From the NCBI GenBank assembly GCA_903813345.2, contig CAIIXF020000012.1:24190184-24254183 (forward strand): a DNA stretch of 64,000 nt, written 5' to 3'. Both the position numbers and the translations under genes were made by a program. Positions 23,860 to 35,806 of the stretch are shown here, piece by piece (within the stretch, counting starts at the first letter, position 1; each line of letters opens with the position of its first letter). Under the pieces are notes generated by a model that searched no databases, was not told where the DNA came from, and saw only the letters and a program-made list of their open reading frames with translations. The stretch is from Owenia fusiformis. Its lineage: Eukaryota > Annelida > Polychaeta > Sabellida > Oweniidae.

Positions 23860-25390
23860 GGTGGTTAATTACAATTCATTAGGTGTGAAAGCATTTAGTT
23901 AAAAATGACCATTTCAAAAGAAATAAAGGCATCTATTTTGCTAAGTTGTCGATTCTCCTTTGATTTTGTGAAGGTCATTATGCTTACCCTAATTGGGATA
24001 CAATAATTTTTTCTTCCGACAAAATATTTCTCCTCAAACAATTAAACCAAAATACTAACTCACATGTACAATTACATACAATTTTAGCTTACATTGTTAT
24101 ATGCTCTCTGCGTCTCTAATTATCAGCAATGTTTCAGAACACAGCACCAGAAAAGTAGAATACTTATTCTATTCTGTCTTATGACGGTCGACACTAATGA
24201 CACTAAGATTGAGAGAAAAAGGGTACATCTAGAAATGATTTTTTCATCTTTCAATCAATGGAGGATTTGAGAACCAAGCCAACCACCCAATTTATAAAGT
24301 AATTAAATACAGATTATCAGATCATTTTAAGTGATATCACTTTCATCGATCATGAATTGATATCCACGAGGCAACAAAATGATATTAATAAAAATGATCG
24401 GATATTGGGTTTATATGATTACAATCAAAAAAATGAAAAATTCAAATTCGTTTCTACGGTTATGGGGCCAATAAACGATATCAGCCGTACATGCGGGTGA
24501 TGAACGATATCAGTCCCATATGAGCCTGATATAAGATATTTTGAAAAATATCACACGGATCTCTATAGAATCAGAAATGTCCCTGGGTGTTATTGTACAG
24601 ATAACACAATAATTTAAATAATGAACCAGTGAATCGGCATTACAATCAGAACGCACGTAATATTTCTATAATTTATCCGAGGCACTAATGTCTTGTTGGC
24701 TATCATCTGGCCGTGGGAGGAGATGTTCAGGGCACCAACGTGATACAAAAGCAATTCATGGTCAAACTCCTGTTTTCCAATGCATGAATCACAGGATTTT
24801 ATGGGATCGTGATATTGCCATTAACATTTCTGTATAGTACTGTACGACTACAAAGCTTATTTATTGTAAATGAACAATACGCGTTTGGGACATTTACAGT
24901 TTCATTATAATGTACAATAACAGAGTACAATGCCTCTCACATTTTATATACCAAAATGACCTTTGGATTTCAATAAATATAGATGCACATTTTATGCAAA
25001 CTTTCACGTTTTTGACCTTTCAGTTGTCTAGGACAAATCATCTAGGATAAATCTCAACAAATTTTGTATAGAATGCGTGTACATCGAATCACCAGGTGGG
25101 GGGGGGGGTACATCATGTCTTGGTGCGAGACTAAAATATAAACATACATATGAAAAAACGTCTATCGTTTTATAATTAAATGTTGCACATTGGAGCATGT
25201 TGTATTGAAATGTCTATTGAAATGTTTAATAGTTACTGATTGTGCATGAAGCACAAAACTGTTCATTAATTTGTGAACAGGCTGCTCTTTGTGGTAAGGT
25301 GGTTGTGATGCCAAATCTTATTGCTCAATTCCGATACATCTATGCTATTGGTAGTTGTGCAAGTCATCTGCTCATATAGTCTGAAAAACA
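23860..25390. other. Intergenic, no gene seen
   Basis: Serpin 3' end (polyadenylation signal at 23922) and then AT-rich DNA. There is a G-run at about 25095-25110. No exon or repeat structure is convincing. Confidence 0.5.
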
Positions 25391-25397
25391 ATGTTCC

Positions 25398-25872
25398 ACA
25401 ACTAGTTACTTTGACGGAACGTCAATGTAACAAAATGGATGAACTTCCTGGATACGAGTTTTTTGTTTTCTCGATTTAAACTTACGTAGAAGTTGCGGAT
25501 TATCATTTGGCACAAAGCTAGACAATATAGTCTAGCTTTTAGAATTGCCCTCGGCTTGGAATTTGGTTTCTAAATAATGCTGTAGTGTATGCATCTAGAC
25601 CACCGCTTTTGTTACATTGACGTAAGTCGTCAAAGTAACATACATTGGTAATATAACGGACCTTCGTCAATGTAACAAAAGCGAGAGGCTAAATATATGA
25701 ATTACAACTTCGTTTACAAAACAAATTCCAAATCGAAGAAACTTATTAAAATGAAACACATGTTCTTTGGGTAAAGACTGCAGCTTGACTTATAAATCGA
25801 GAAAACAGAAAACTCGTAACCAGGAAGTTCATCCATTTTGTTACATTGACGTTCCGTCAAAGTAACTAGTTG
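25398..25872. mobile_element. 475-bp foldback element
   Basis: The left arm begins ACAACTAGTTACTTTGACGG and the right arm ends CCGTCAAAGTAACTAGTTGT. Further mirrored blocks (AATGGATGAACTTCCTGG, the TTTTCTCGATTTA block, TTTGTTACATTGACGT) show long arms and a central inner hairpin. No coding capacity. Confidence 0.8.
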
Positions 25873-26249
25873 TTGAACAGTGAAAAAGATGAATACTTAG
25901 TATTATATAAACAACAAAATATTACTATATCAATACAGGCATGTTATTCTATCATATTAATCGGTATATTGAAAAATCAAGTTTGCCAAAGTCGGGAATT
26001 AATTTAGAGAAAAGACGTAGCCTTAATACATGTTATACTTATATCGGTTGCGAGATTTTGCAGTTTTCTAGTCGCATTACAAACTAATAATTAAAAAATA
26101 GAATTTATAAAACTGAATTGTTTATCTCAATTAAATACCTTAAGTTTTTTTGCTCTGTGAAGTGTTTCCATCAATTAAATCATCAATTTAGAAATTAAGT
26201 TGTTTAATTTATGTGACTTAGATTTACCTGAAGCCGCATGACTTTTAGT

Positions 26250-26990
26250 AGTCGACGGTGATTAACTCAGGATTCTTCCCAATGACGACATTGTTGCGAT
26301 AGTCCATCATCACAACTTTGGGTCATTCGCTCGGTCGGATGGTGTCATGAGATACTGGAGGAATCTCCCACAGTGCTCAAATATGATGACTCGGTCGTTT
26401 CCAAAGTCAGTGACGATTATCCTGTTGTGCCTGTCGATGGTGATCCCGCGTGGCTTACGTAGCTGGCTTCCACCACAAGCTGTACTGATACTATACTGCA
26501 GGCAACCCTGCATATTGAACGCCTTCACTAGGTTGGCGTCGTAATCAGTGACAAACACGATGTTGTTGCTGTTGACGGCGACATGTTACGGATGGCAGAA
26601 TTGGCCTTGTCCAAATCCGGATTGTCCAATGGTTCCACGTACGTTTCCGTTACAGCTGTCGACCAAGTAGACACATTTGGCCACTTAGTCGGTCACCAGG
26701 AGTTGGCCGTCTGATGTCGCACATATGCCATGGGGATTTTGGAAATGTCCAATGGATTTTATACGGTTGAGGCATTCATCAAATATAGCGATGCATTTGT
26801 TTCTGGAATCAGTCGCAGCGTACTGGTTGCAGTTGATACGGCAGACATCGTAGTATGACCCCCTGGCCGTGCTAGTACATCGCCTTTTGAGCGTATCCGC
26901 ATCGTACGTGTAGATATGATTCGAACAACAGACATAGGTTACGATATTATTCCCGTGCCCAATATCGCCTCCAATTAAGGTGTTTGAACA
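26250..26990 (-). pseudogene. NHL-repeat (TRIM2/3-like) pseudogene
   Basis: The minus-strand translation gives NHL beta-propeller blades: NPHGICATSDGQLLVTD, then GTIGQSGFGQGQFCHP, HVAVNSNNIVFVTDYD, RKPRGITIDRHNRIIVTDF and GNDRVIIFEHCGRFLQY. Two in-frame stops interrupt it (after LLVTD near 26686 and after FCHP near 26588), and a frameshift near the C-terminus is followed by VVIGKNPELITVDY. No RING, B-box or coiled coil is seen upstream. TRIM-NHL genes are heavily expanded in several marine invertebrates, so a dead paralogue or intronless copy is likely. Confidence 0.75.
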
Positions 26991-26999
26991 AAGGCTCCG

Positions 27000-29180
27000 G
27001 GGCCCATGGGAATTTTAAACCACCTTCAGTCTTAGCTTACCCAGATGGTTCCAAACAAAAAGATGCGTGTTTTGATATTTCTTGCAATTGTCAGTATGAC
27101 TCTAGGAAAACAGATTATTGAATCGAATTTTCTTTGAATGTGCATGGTGTAAAATTTCAGTTCTGATTATAAAAAATCAAGTATGGACCCCCCCCCCCCC
27201 CTAAGATATCATCTTTTCCTATTTTTCTTGTGGGACCCAGACTAATTTTCATACACGTTCCCGGGCCTATGGATATACAGGTTACCTTTATCAATAACAA
27301 GATCTACTTGGTACGTGTCTGGTCCGCCGTTTCTGGCTTAACAACGTGTAACTACTAGATACAATCGCCAGGTTGCAGTCCCATGGGTTCATTTTAGTTG
27401 TTAAAGTGCCCGATAAACTATAAAATGCGCATGCGTCCAGGTGTTGATAAACTATAAATAGCGAAAATCCAGGGTTTGTCACCACAAGGTAAGCCAGGAC
27501 GTGTTGAGAGAACAGCTAGTGTTGATATTGAATTTATATGTAGCCAGATAAGTTTCCTTATTGAAATTACATATGGTTATTAGCAATACTTTGTAGGTGC
27601 TAAATAATGAAATATTTAGAGTATATATGAGAGAAATTGGTCATTTCGAACCTGTTGAAAAGTTTGTGGCTCTCGGCTACACCGGGGAATTTACTTCCAT
27701 GAGTACACACATAAATGTGGGGTTCCCCAAGAGGTACGCGACAAGGTGACCTGGCATCAAATGTGGGACTAATTATAAATGCTACTATCGAGAAGATAAA
27801 ATAACGAATACGACAATAAGTTATTGCATGTGACAATTCCGAGCCTTCATCTCACTGAAGTATTTTGAAGTGAAAATAGGATTTTTGTTTTGATACATGG
27901 ATTCAGATGAACGTAACTTTATTCTGACAACTAATCAAAACTGAACAAAATTGATTGTACGTAACAGACAATTTATTGTTTTACAATGTTTTGATTGGCT
28001 AAACGAATGAAACCAACAAATTATGACATGTAAAATGACAATTTTGAAATGTAAAATTTAAAAGTGACAAACACAACCTCCCTATCCACTCTTTGGGAGC
28101 CCTAGTAAATTAGTAATATGTACATGCAGCAGTGGTAGTGTACAGCTTATTATCACACTACGCTTTGTATTCTAAAGCCTGTTGTTTGTAATAACACTGT
28201 TCACTCAACGTATGTTTTGTGTGTGGGCAGTCAACGATAATCATTGTTTTATCCCGGTTATATGACCTCGGCAATTATAACAAAACCGTACTAAACGAAA
28301 AAACGCAAATAAGAGAAAGCTTTCACACACATATAAAAAATGAACTAGTCTAATCCGCCAGTATAAACTCTGTGCTATACGTAGCCGGGTCAGGCGCACA
28401 CTTTAATAAACACTTCCGTCTGACTATCCTAAAAGTTAGATTGATCTTTTTTCAGTTTAAAGTGTGTCACACATATGAAAAGAAAAACTATTTACTTATT
28501 TCACATCTTTTTGGGGTATTATAATTTTCAATGGTATATATCAATCAAAGTTGTGAGATGTATACTTTGTACATAAAAAGACAAGCACATACGTGTAAGG
28601 TTAGTGCAAACAGGAAATGAGTGGGCGCACACTTTGACCCACCTCTGATATTTGATACTGGCTCTGTGTCTATGGCACGTCCGTAACCTCATTTCCTTGG
28701 AGACCATTGTCTACTTTTGACAAGCAAGGTCTCTCCCAACCATGCATTATGACAAATTCAAAAACATAGAAGTAAAGACTCTTGGATAGGAAATGTTCGG
28801 TAATTGCGTAGATATTGGTGAATACTGCTCTTTCATCTTAATTGCCAAAACCAGTCAGTAGTATTGCATTTATAATATAAGTGATCTGTCATTTGTTTTT
28901 GCCCTGATACTTTTTAATCAAATTTAGAAATTGAACCATGGAAAATAACCAGCTTTAATAAACAAGTCCTCAGTTCGGTATGTAAGAAGAACCCACCCCT
29001 CTTTTGACCCATATTTAAGATTTATTTTGATTATTCATTTTGTGCCAAAACCATCCTGACTTTTTTAACAAGATACACTACTTTTTTAATTGAGACAACG
29101 TCTTATATTCCGAGAAAAAAGATATCCATCATGTAGGCGTAATTGTTTATTAACTCTCATAATTTAGTATAATACAATGA
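27000..29180. other. Intergenic, no gene seen
   Basis: AT-rich DNA with a C-run near 27186-27201. A minus-strand frame at 27600-27836 has no family resemblance and no supporting splice sites. Nothing else can be supported. Confidence 0.45.
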
Positions 29181-29195
29181 AGCACAATACATCAC

Positions 29196-29340
29196 AACAC
29201 AATACAATGCAATGTAATGTATGCAATGTTATACAATACAATGCAATGTAATGTATGCAATGTTATACAATACAATGCAATGTAATGTATGCAATGTTAT
29301 ACAATACAATGCAATGTAATGTATGCAATGTTATACAATA
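29196..29340. repeat. 34-bp tandem repeat, about four copies
   Basis: Near-perfect head-to-tail copies containing CAATGCAATGTAATGTATGC followed by AATGTTATA. It is itself built from shorter CAATA/CAATG words, a young minisatellite grown from a microsatellite. Confidence 0.9.
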
Positions 29341-30290
29341 AAGGTACACAGTACCATCTTATGGTACCCCATATGGTATATATATTGCTCTCAATCTGAT
29401 TGAAATCAAATCTAACGGATGGCCCAAAAAGTGAGTACAGACAACAAACATAACAAAGAATCCAAATGTATATAGAGCGTCATCCATATAAAGCAATGTT
29501 ATCTCACTAAACAAGTCATACCGCTACCTGTCATACCGCACAACGTTTAGTATGCGCTTTTTTCAATATGGTAATGTATTTTATATTTTGTTCTTAACTA
29601 GCCCAATAAAACAACATCCGTAAAAAGTTAATGTCACTCAATAAAATTTGTAAAAATATGTTTTCAGGGTAAAACAAATCATACTTTTTTATCATTATAG
29701 TCGATCCCTTATTGCCAAACACGTGTCCCTATTTTTGAGAAGAGTGGGTACCGTTGTCAAGAGACTGTTGTTAAGAGGCTGTTGTTAAGAGACTGTTGTC
29801 AAGAAACTGTACGTTCTCAAGGGCCTTAAAATGCAAGAACGCTCTCTATTTAGACACAGTTCAAAATCATTCCTTCGAATTAGGAGTGTTGCATAAAGGA
29901 AATATACCTGTTGCAGACGACGTAATCGGAAGGTGAGGAAAAACACTTTGTTTTTGCTGGTCATTCAATTAATAAATATCGAGAGGGAAAATTATTTATT
30001 TTAATATCATTTTAGGATCATGGAATTATATGAGATTATTTCAAGTTTCATTTTTAGACCTTGCAGACAAAATAGCATAATTTATGATATGTACAGAATA
30101 TACTTATGTATAAAGTTGAACATAAATAATGTCCAAAATTTGATTTGAGAACAAACCTGGACCAATTTACCAATGAAAATTTATTTTTCAAAATTCTCAG
30201 TCGTGAAAAATAGTAAATGAATAGTGAATGATAAAAACATATTCCCAAACGTTTTATTGGGCCTTATATCATATAATTTTACAGATTTAC
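29341..30290. other. Intergenic, no gene seen
   Basis: AT-rich. A few short imperfect GAGACTGTTGT-type repeats occur near 29757-29810. No coding evidence. Confidence 0.4.
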
Positions 30291-30299
30291 AGCTGATTC

Positions 30300-30556
30300 T
30301 TAGTAGTTGGTATGACCGCCAGTTGCTGCTCAAACAGCAGCTTATCTGGACGGATATGATTTCAATGAAAATTCAGATAAATGTGTAGCATTGCATAATC
30401 CTCTAAGCACTTTCCTCAAATTCTTCAGAAATACATCCTCACTGTATCTTTTTTCAAGAGGCTCTTCGTCCATCAGTTCCTATACCCTATTTTTCAGAAC
30501 TGAACCCATATGTTCAGTGCAGTTGAAATCTGAGCTAATCCTTTCATATTCCACTT
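30300..30556 (-). pseudogene. Tc1/mariner-type transposase relic (C-terminal)
   Basis: The minus strand reads SSDFNCTEHMGSVLKNRV, stop, ELMDEEPLEKRYSEDVFL...LKSYPSR, stop, ... ATGGHTNY. This corresponds to the third catalytic region (usually PDLNPIEHxWxxLK) through the common C-terminal GGHTxY of Tc1-like transposases. At least three stops break it. A nearby GACACCCTGTA at about 30767-30777 may be its terminal repeat. Confidence 0.65.
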
Positions 30557-30779
30557 TCTGAAGATTTGACCTTTAACCAGTAACAGAGCAGCAAATAAAG
30601 TACCAAAGTAGCAAACTTAAAAACAATGTAGCTTTTTTAATATAAAGTTTTATTAAATGAAATTTGAGGAGTAACTCCAGAATTAAATTACCTTTCAAAT
30701 GATGTATGACACAATATGGAACATTCAGGACTTTTTGCTGTAGAGGGGGGTGCCGTTGTTTTTTGACACCCTGTACATG

Positions 30780-32690
30780 TTAAAATGGTTTTTAAAACGC
30801 TTGGATTGTATGCCCAGCCGTTCCCGGCTTACGAGGGACTAGATTTCATACATACTTACCAATATGCAAATTACTGATAAAAAATAATAAAGTTACATTT
30901 CTTTATCATTGCACTGTTCATTAACAGTATACATTTTCCTTCTTTTAAACATTTGAAATACGCTTTTTGCCAGAATGAATTGTATGTTTTTTCTCACTCT
31001 TTAAAGTGGTATATTGTACTATTGTGTAATTGGCTAAAACAATATATTTCTGTGATTGCACTAATAAATGTCATCGTATTATTACATTTCATTAAAAAGT
31101 GTATTTTATTTTCGATTTTATTCATTTGCAATTTTTGCATATCCATTCATTAATGGAACCTTATTTTGACCGTATCTTCTCGTCTCTATTCTCAGTGACA
31201 AAGTTCCTCATCTTAATTGTGCTAGTATTTGAGAATATGATCTTGGTATTTTTTTTAGATATTTTTCAGTTTCTAATGTGTCTTTATGTAATCGGTATGC
31301 TCGTTATTTTGTTTGCATTTTCCAGATTTTTCCTGTGATCTCTATAATTCAATGTTAGCTATTCCTGTAGAAAAACGTTGGCTTTAGATATAATAATGTT
31401 ATTGTATGAAATTCGCATGTTTTCTTATTCAATTGTTTGAACAGATCTAGACCTGTTGAATATGGTTTTATTTATTCTACCCTCCTTACAGTTTTTAGTC
31501 TCAACTAGAATCGGATAATGTTTTTTTGTAAGGTAGACACGTGTGCGATGGAATCAAGGTAAATATTCTCTTTTGATTGTTGCGTTTGGTCTTTTTGGAC
31601 CAACACCAAGAAAGTAGGGATTCAAAAAATTGGCAAATACTTCGGATGATGCTATACTTGGCTGATTTGGCTAAAGGTTGTACCAATTTTACAGGTCCAA
31701 GTGTTCGTTAAAAACAATTCCTAAATATTGATATTGTTCCATTTCTTTTATGTCACCATTTCCACAATGAAATGAAAAATTGGCGCAATCAAGGCGATGT
31801 CATCTGCATAAACTTAACTTTTCGTTTCCAATGTCCACTCCACAATTCACTGTTTTTATTTCTGTAGCTAGGTAATCATTAAAATGGCGAAGAGATTCGG
31901 ACCCCTGTTTCAGCCCCTCGCGTACAGGAAATCAATTTGTTTACGTTCCATTGACACCAATTCGAATCGAATGCTACATAATTCCGTATAAAGCGATTTG
32001 ATAGCCTTAAATATGCGCCCTTTGACTCAGAATCGGTTAAGTTTCACCTCCATATACAATAGAAGAGTTTCTATATAGCTTTACAATCTGACGAATACAC
32101 GTTTTTTCATGAGATTTTAAGTGATTTGCTTTTCCTTTTTAATAGCATATTTAATTTCAATTAAAAGTTTTCCACCAATATAATTTGATTATACAGTTAT
32201 GCTATTCAAATAATTTTCCATGGCTTTTTCAACTTTTCTTAAAGGTGTGGGCGAAATCTCCATTGATGTAATGTTAAAATTCGCCTTTAAAACTTTGGTT
32301 TATTCGTTCGAGAACCCAAATTTATATGATTAATATAACATGAAAGCAATAGTATGCAATTCGATATAAATAAATTCGATATAAATCTTAACGTTTACAT
32401 TGGAGGCTATGGCAGTCTTGCCCAACCAAAATAAATGAAAACAAGCAGTGACATCTATTCATTCAGATGTATATAGATATAAACACCTTTCTATATATCA
32501 AATCTATCCATCAAACTATCAAAAGCTTGATTTGCGTCGAGTTTACAAACGTACGTCAACAATTTTGACGTTTATATACGATTACTTAGAATTGTATGCA
32601 AGGCTATGTTCTTGGCAACTCATTCTATTTCTAAAACCATCGTCATAGCTACTTACTTTTGCTAGGCATAGCTACTTTCTTGCATGCTTA
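30780..32690. other. Intergenic, no gene seen
   Basis: Strongly AT-rich. Hydrophobic frames at 30953-31338 are T-rich translations without family similarity. Text near 31500-32050 may hold decayed retroelement fragments on the minus strand, but I cannot name them. Confidence 0.4.
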
Positions 32691-32694
32691 CTTA

Positions 32695-32834
32695 TGCCTG
32701 CGTCGCATTTGCCCCGCTTCATCGGCCGGCGCCCGGCCGATTGAGTATTTTGTTCAAAATTGTATTCAGTTTTGAACAATACTCAATCGGCCGGGCGCCG
32801 GTCGATGAATCGGTGCTAATGTGAGACGGGTATT
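32695..32834. mobile_element. 140-bp palindromic MITE (copy A)
   Basis: GC-rich hairpin arms (CATCGGCCGGCGCCCGGCCG and ACTCAATCGGCCGGGCGCCG) surround TGTTCAAAATTG. The same family is at 37137-37281 and 47087-47224, with partial ends near 46128 and 47388. Confidence 0.85.
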
Positions 32835-33137
32835 ATTGGCCTTCTTGAGTCAAGTGGCTTTTCTAGGTAAAAACTGGCATGCCATCTATCTTTAATCTAT
32901 TTTTAATGTGTTTTTTGTCTATATTTCAATTTACTTTTTTTTATTTTAGCACACTTGCCCAAATATACGTGTTTTCCTGGAATATTATATGAACTTGTTT
33001 CAGGAATAGATAGGGAATGTCAGAGTGGTATTTTGCTAGAATTGAAATAACTTTTGGAAATGTTGTTCGTTTAACTTGATTCTTCTTTGAAATCAATCAA
33101 TTACAGTGTTTTTGCAGCCTACAACACCTGAAGCATC

Positions 33138-35806
33138 ATGTCATTCATGAAGAAGAAGTTTCAACATTATATTGATGAGTACCACGACGCTTTGGGTAAG
33201 GATATAAAAAAGTATGACAAACTAAAAGATTTGGACATTTTCGTCTTGGACAACTCTATGCGGGAGAGCACTGTTGGACAACTTAGAGGTCATACGATTG
33301 AAAGTAAACGCGCCATCTTGAATGAAGTTAAGAAATGTGGTTTCAAGCATAAGATCATTGCCTCGTTTTCGCACATGACGCGGGTAGATGACGAATGGAT
33401 GAAGCTACTCATTAAAGAGGGCGAAGATCCTGAGTATTTATGGGCTTTCTCTGAGGTGACTGAAGGTAAATAAGAATATCAGTTTCTGTCAACAAATCTA
33501 AAGAAATAGTGAAAGATAAAAAATTCCTAAATGGAAATTACTGCCAACTATAAGGAAAAACGATAGTAAACACGTTTCGTGCCGTATATATAAAAATTTT
33601 CATTATTTCAGTAGGTCTGGTGTATTTTCGTTAACACAAATTGGGCTTTACAGTGGATGTATATGGGTATTTTCAGTTAACCTCTCATTTTAGAGACGAC
33701 TTCCATGTATTTTCACTACCCTGTATTTTGCCAACCCTTATAGTTATCACATGATCTAATTATTAGGTGCTAAAAAAGATCGCACTCCCGAAACTGAAAT
33801 TGTCCCCGCTGGACTGCGAAAAATGAAGGAGGCAGGCATACGGAACGTATTTTTTGAGGTAGATCTTGGTGACGCCACGTATGATTTCGATCGTTTCTCC
33901 ATGAGGGAGATGTGCAGACTCACCAAGAAGTGGATAAGATGGTGCTACGAAAATCTCCATCAAAAGTCCAAAGTTTTGATTAACATCCGGGACATAGAGG
34001 CAGTGATGGAAACACATCCTGAACGTGTGTGTAAGTATGTCCAATCTATCTCGAAGATGCCCTGTGACAGACGTCCATTTGGCTTTGCATATGAAGAGCC
34101 CGGGAAGTCTTTGCCAGAAGAGTGCGGACATTGGGCTAGGCTTATCCGGAAGATTATGGATGCCAACAACTTTAAGGGACATTTACTTGTACATGTGCAC
34201 GAAAAATTTGGCTATTGTGATGCAGCAGCTTTGCAGGTAGGGTAGATAAATCGTTAGATCGGTCTTAAACTTCACTTGGCATATTTGTGGACAACTGCTA
34301 CAGTATTCTTTAACTTATTTATTGATACATGGGGGACGTGTGGCACCACTTTCAACTTAATTTTTCGTTCTTCTATGTATTGATTTGAATGTCTTTTAAT
34401 GTTTGTTGTATTAATTCCTGTCCTGTTTTTTAACGAACACAAAATGCGCATATGTGAATTGTCACTCACTTCCCACTAGCTGATGTTTAAGACGTAGTAG
34501 GCATGTCGTGTTATTCGAACAATTCATTAAATCCAATTTACAAATATAAATATATACACTTGCAAGGGAACACTTACCCGATATCACGGGGCCGTGGGTT
34601 TGATCTCCACTTGCCTGTGCTGCCTTTTTCAAATAAGCTCAAATCATAGAGTTTCATGCATTCATTCTGTGTTTTCAATAACAAGCTAGGTACATATGTA
34701 TCTTTAAGGCATCAATATTTTTCTTTAGTGCTTGATGGACGGAGCTGATGGTATTTGGGCAAGCGTTTGTGGAGAAGGGGCGTCTATGGGGCAAGCCTCC
34801 TCCTGCGTAACTCTCATGAACATGATCCGCCTTGGCAACAAAAAGGTGTTGAAGGCCTACAACTGTAAGCATCTGCGCAGAGCAGCCATAGAAGTGACGA
34901 AGATCACCACGGGGAATCCCCCTCATAAAAGACAGCCCATATTTGGCACCAGAGCCCTTGATTATGTCTTCAATCTGAAGAAAGATGAATTTCATTTGGC
35001 TGACTTCTTTGGTGTAAAGGCACCCGTTCGTATCACTACAATGGCTTCTGCTAAGATGATACAAACGCGATTAATTGATTTATTTGGTAAATATTCTGGA
35101 TTTACTCTTGAGATTGCTACCCGTATGAAGGAGATTATCTTGGAAGATCTGCGATCAAACAGGTAACTTATGAAATCTCGTTATCATAATATTATAATAT
35201 GTGTCTCGTCTAAAATGAAAGCAAAATGAAAGCAAGTGATTTTTGAAGCCTTCTTGTCGCTTTGTTGCTCAAGCTTATATTATGTACAAATGTTCCTTTG
35301 ATACTTGCTTTCATTTTAGGAAAGAGGAATATATGAGTAGGTTTGGACTGGCCGTCCTGTTTGACCGAGCTGGCGGCTCCCTTACCACAGACATGCGTGA
35401 CAAAATAGCGGTTCTAGGAGATAAGCGACCGCATGTTAAATACCTAATTGGAGAAGTTCGTAAAATTTGGGATGATCTGGATGCCCGGGAGTGTAATGAC
35501 AGGGATGATATGCTGGCATTCGATTCGTTCTACCACGGCTTTATGGCCCAGTACTTCGCTTCGTACCGCACCAAAGAAACTAAACAAGCTTTAAAGGCTT
35601 TGGACATGGACGATGACGGAAAGATCGACTGGAATGAATTCAAGGTTTATTTGATATGGGCTGCGAACGAATACCCTAAGACGGAAACGCTCGAAGATCT
35701 TCTGGAGATTGCATTCACGGAAGCAATTATTCCCGCCAGTCGGGATGAATACGTTTCACCTGCAGACATAATGATACGACGTCAGATACTGTACATCACG
35801 GCGTAA
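33138..35806 (+). CDS. DRE-TIM metallolyase-like enzyme fused to an EF-hand
   Basis: The four exons are 33138-33465, 33767-34236, 34729-35162 and 35320-35806, all GT-AG with matching phases (1, 0, 2), giving 572 aa. The N-terminal half is a DRE-TIM barrel like HMG-CoA lyase or isopropylmalate/homocitrate synthase. LDNSMRE (Asp38, Arg42, Glu43) aligns with the metal-Asp/catalytic-Arg motif DxxxRD. The late-strand motif LVHVHEKFGYCDAA has the HxH metal pair His252/His254, and GADGIWASVCGEGASMGQ aligns with the glycine/cysteine-rich segment that follows in HMGL. From about 411 there is a helical region, then a canonical EF-hand loop at 506-517 (DMDDDGKIDWNE). A degenerate partner may lie at about 463-485. 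No targeting peptide is obvious. Predicted: divalent-metal aldolase/lyase/synthase activity with calcium sensing; substrate unknown. AATAAA lies at 36223-36228. Confidence 0.85.
34580..34625 (+). repeat. Possible tRNA-derived SINE fragment
   Basis: CCGTGGGTTTGATCTCCACT resembles a pol III B box (GGTTCGANTCC). It sits in intron 2 of the EF-hand gene; no full tRNA fold or A box can be shown. Confidence 0.25.

Noticed and set aside
30953-31338. Hydrophobic ORFs that could be membrane proteins
   Set aside because: T-rich DNA translates to Phe/Leu/Ile-rich peptides by composition alone; no charged loops or family motif.
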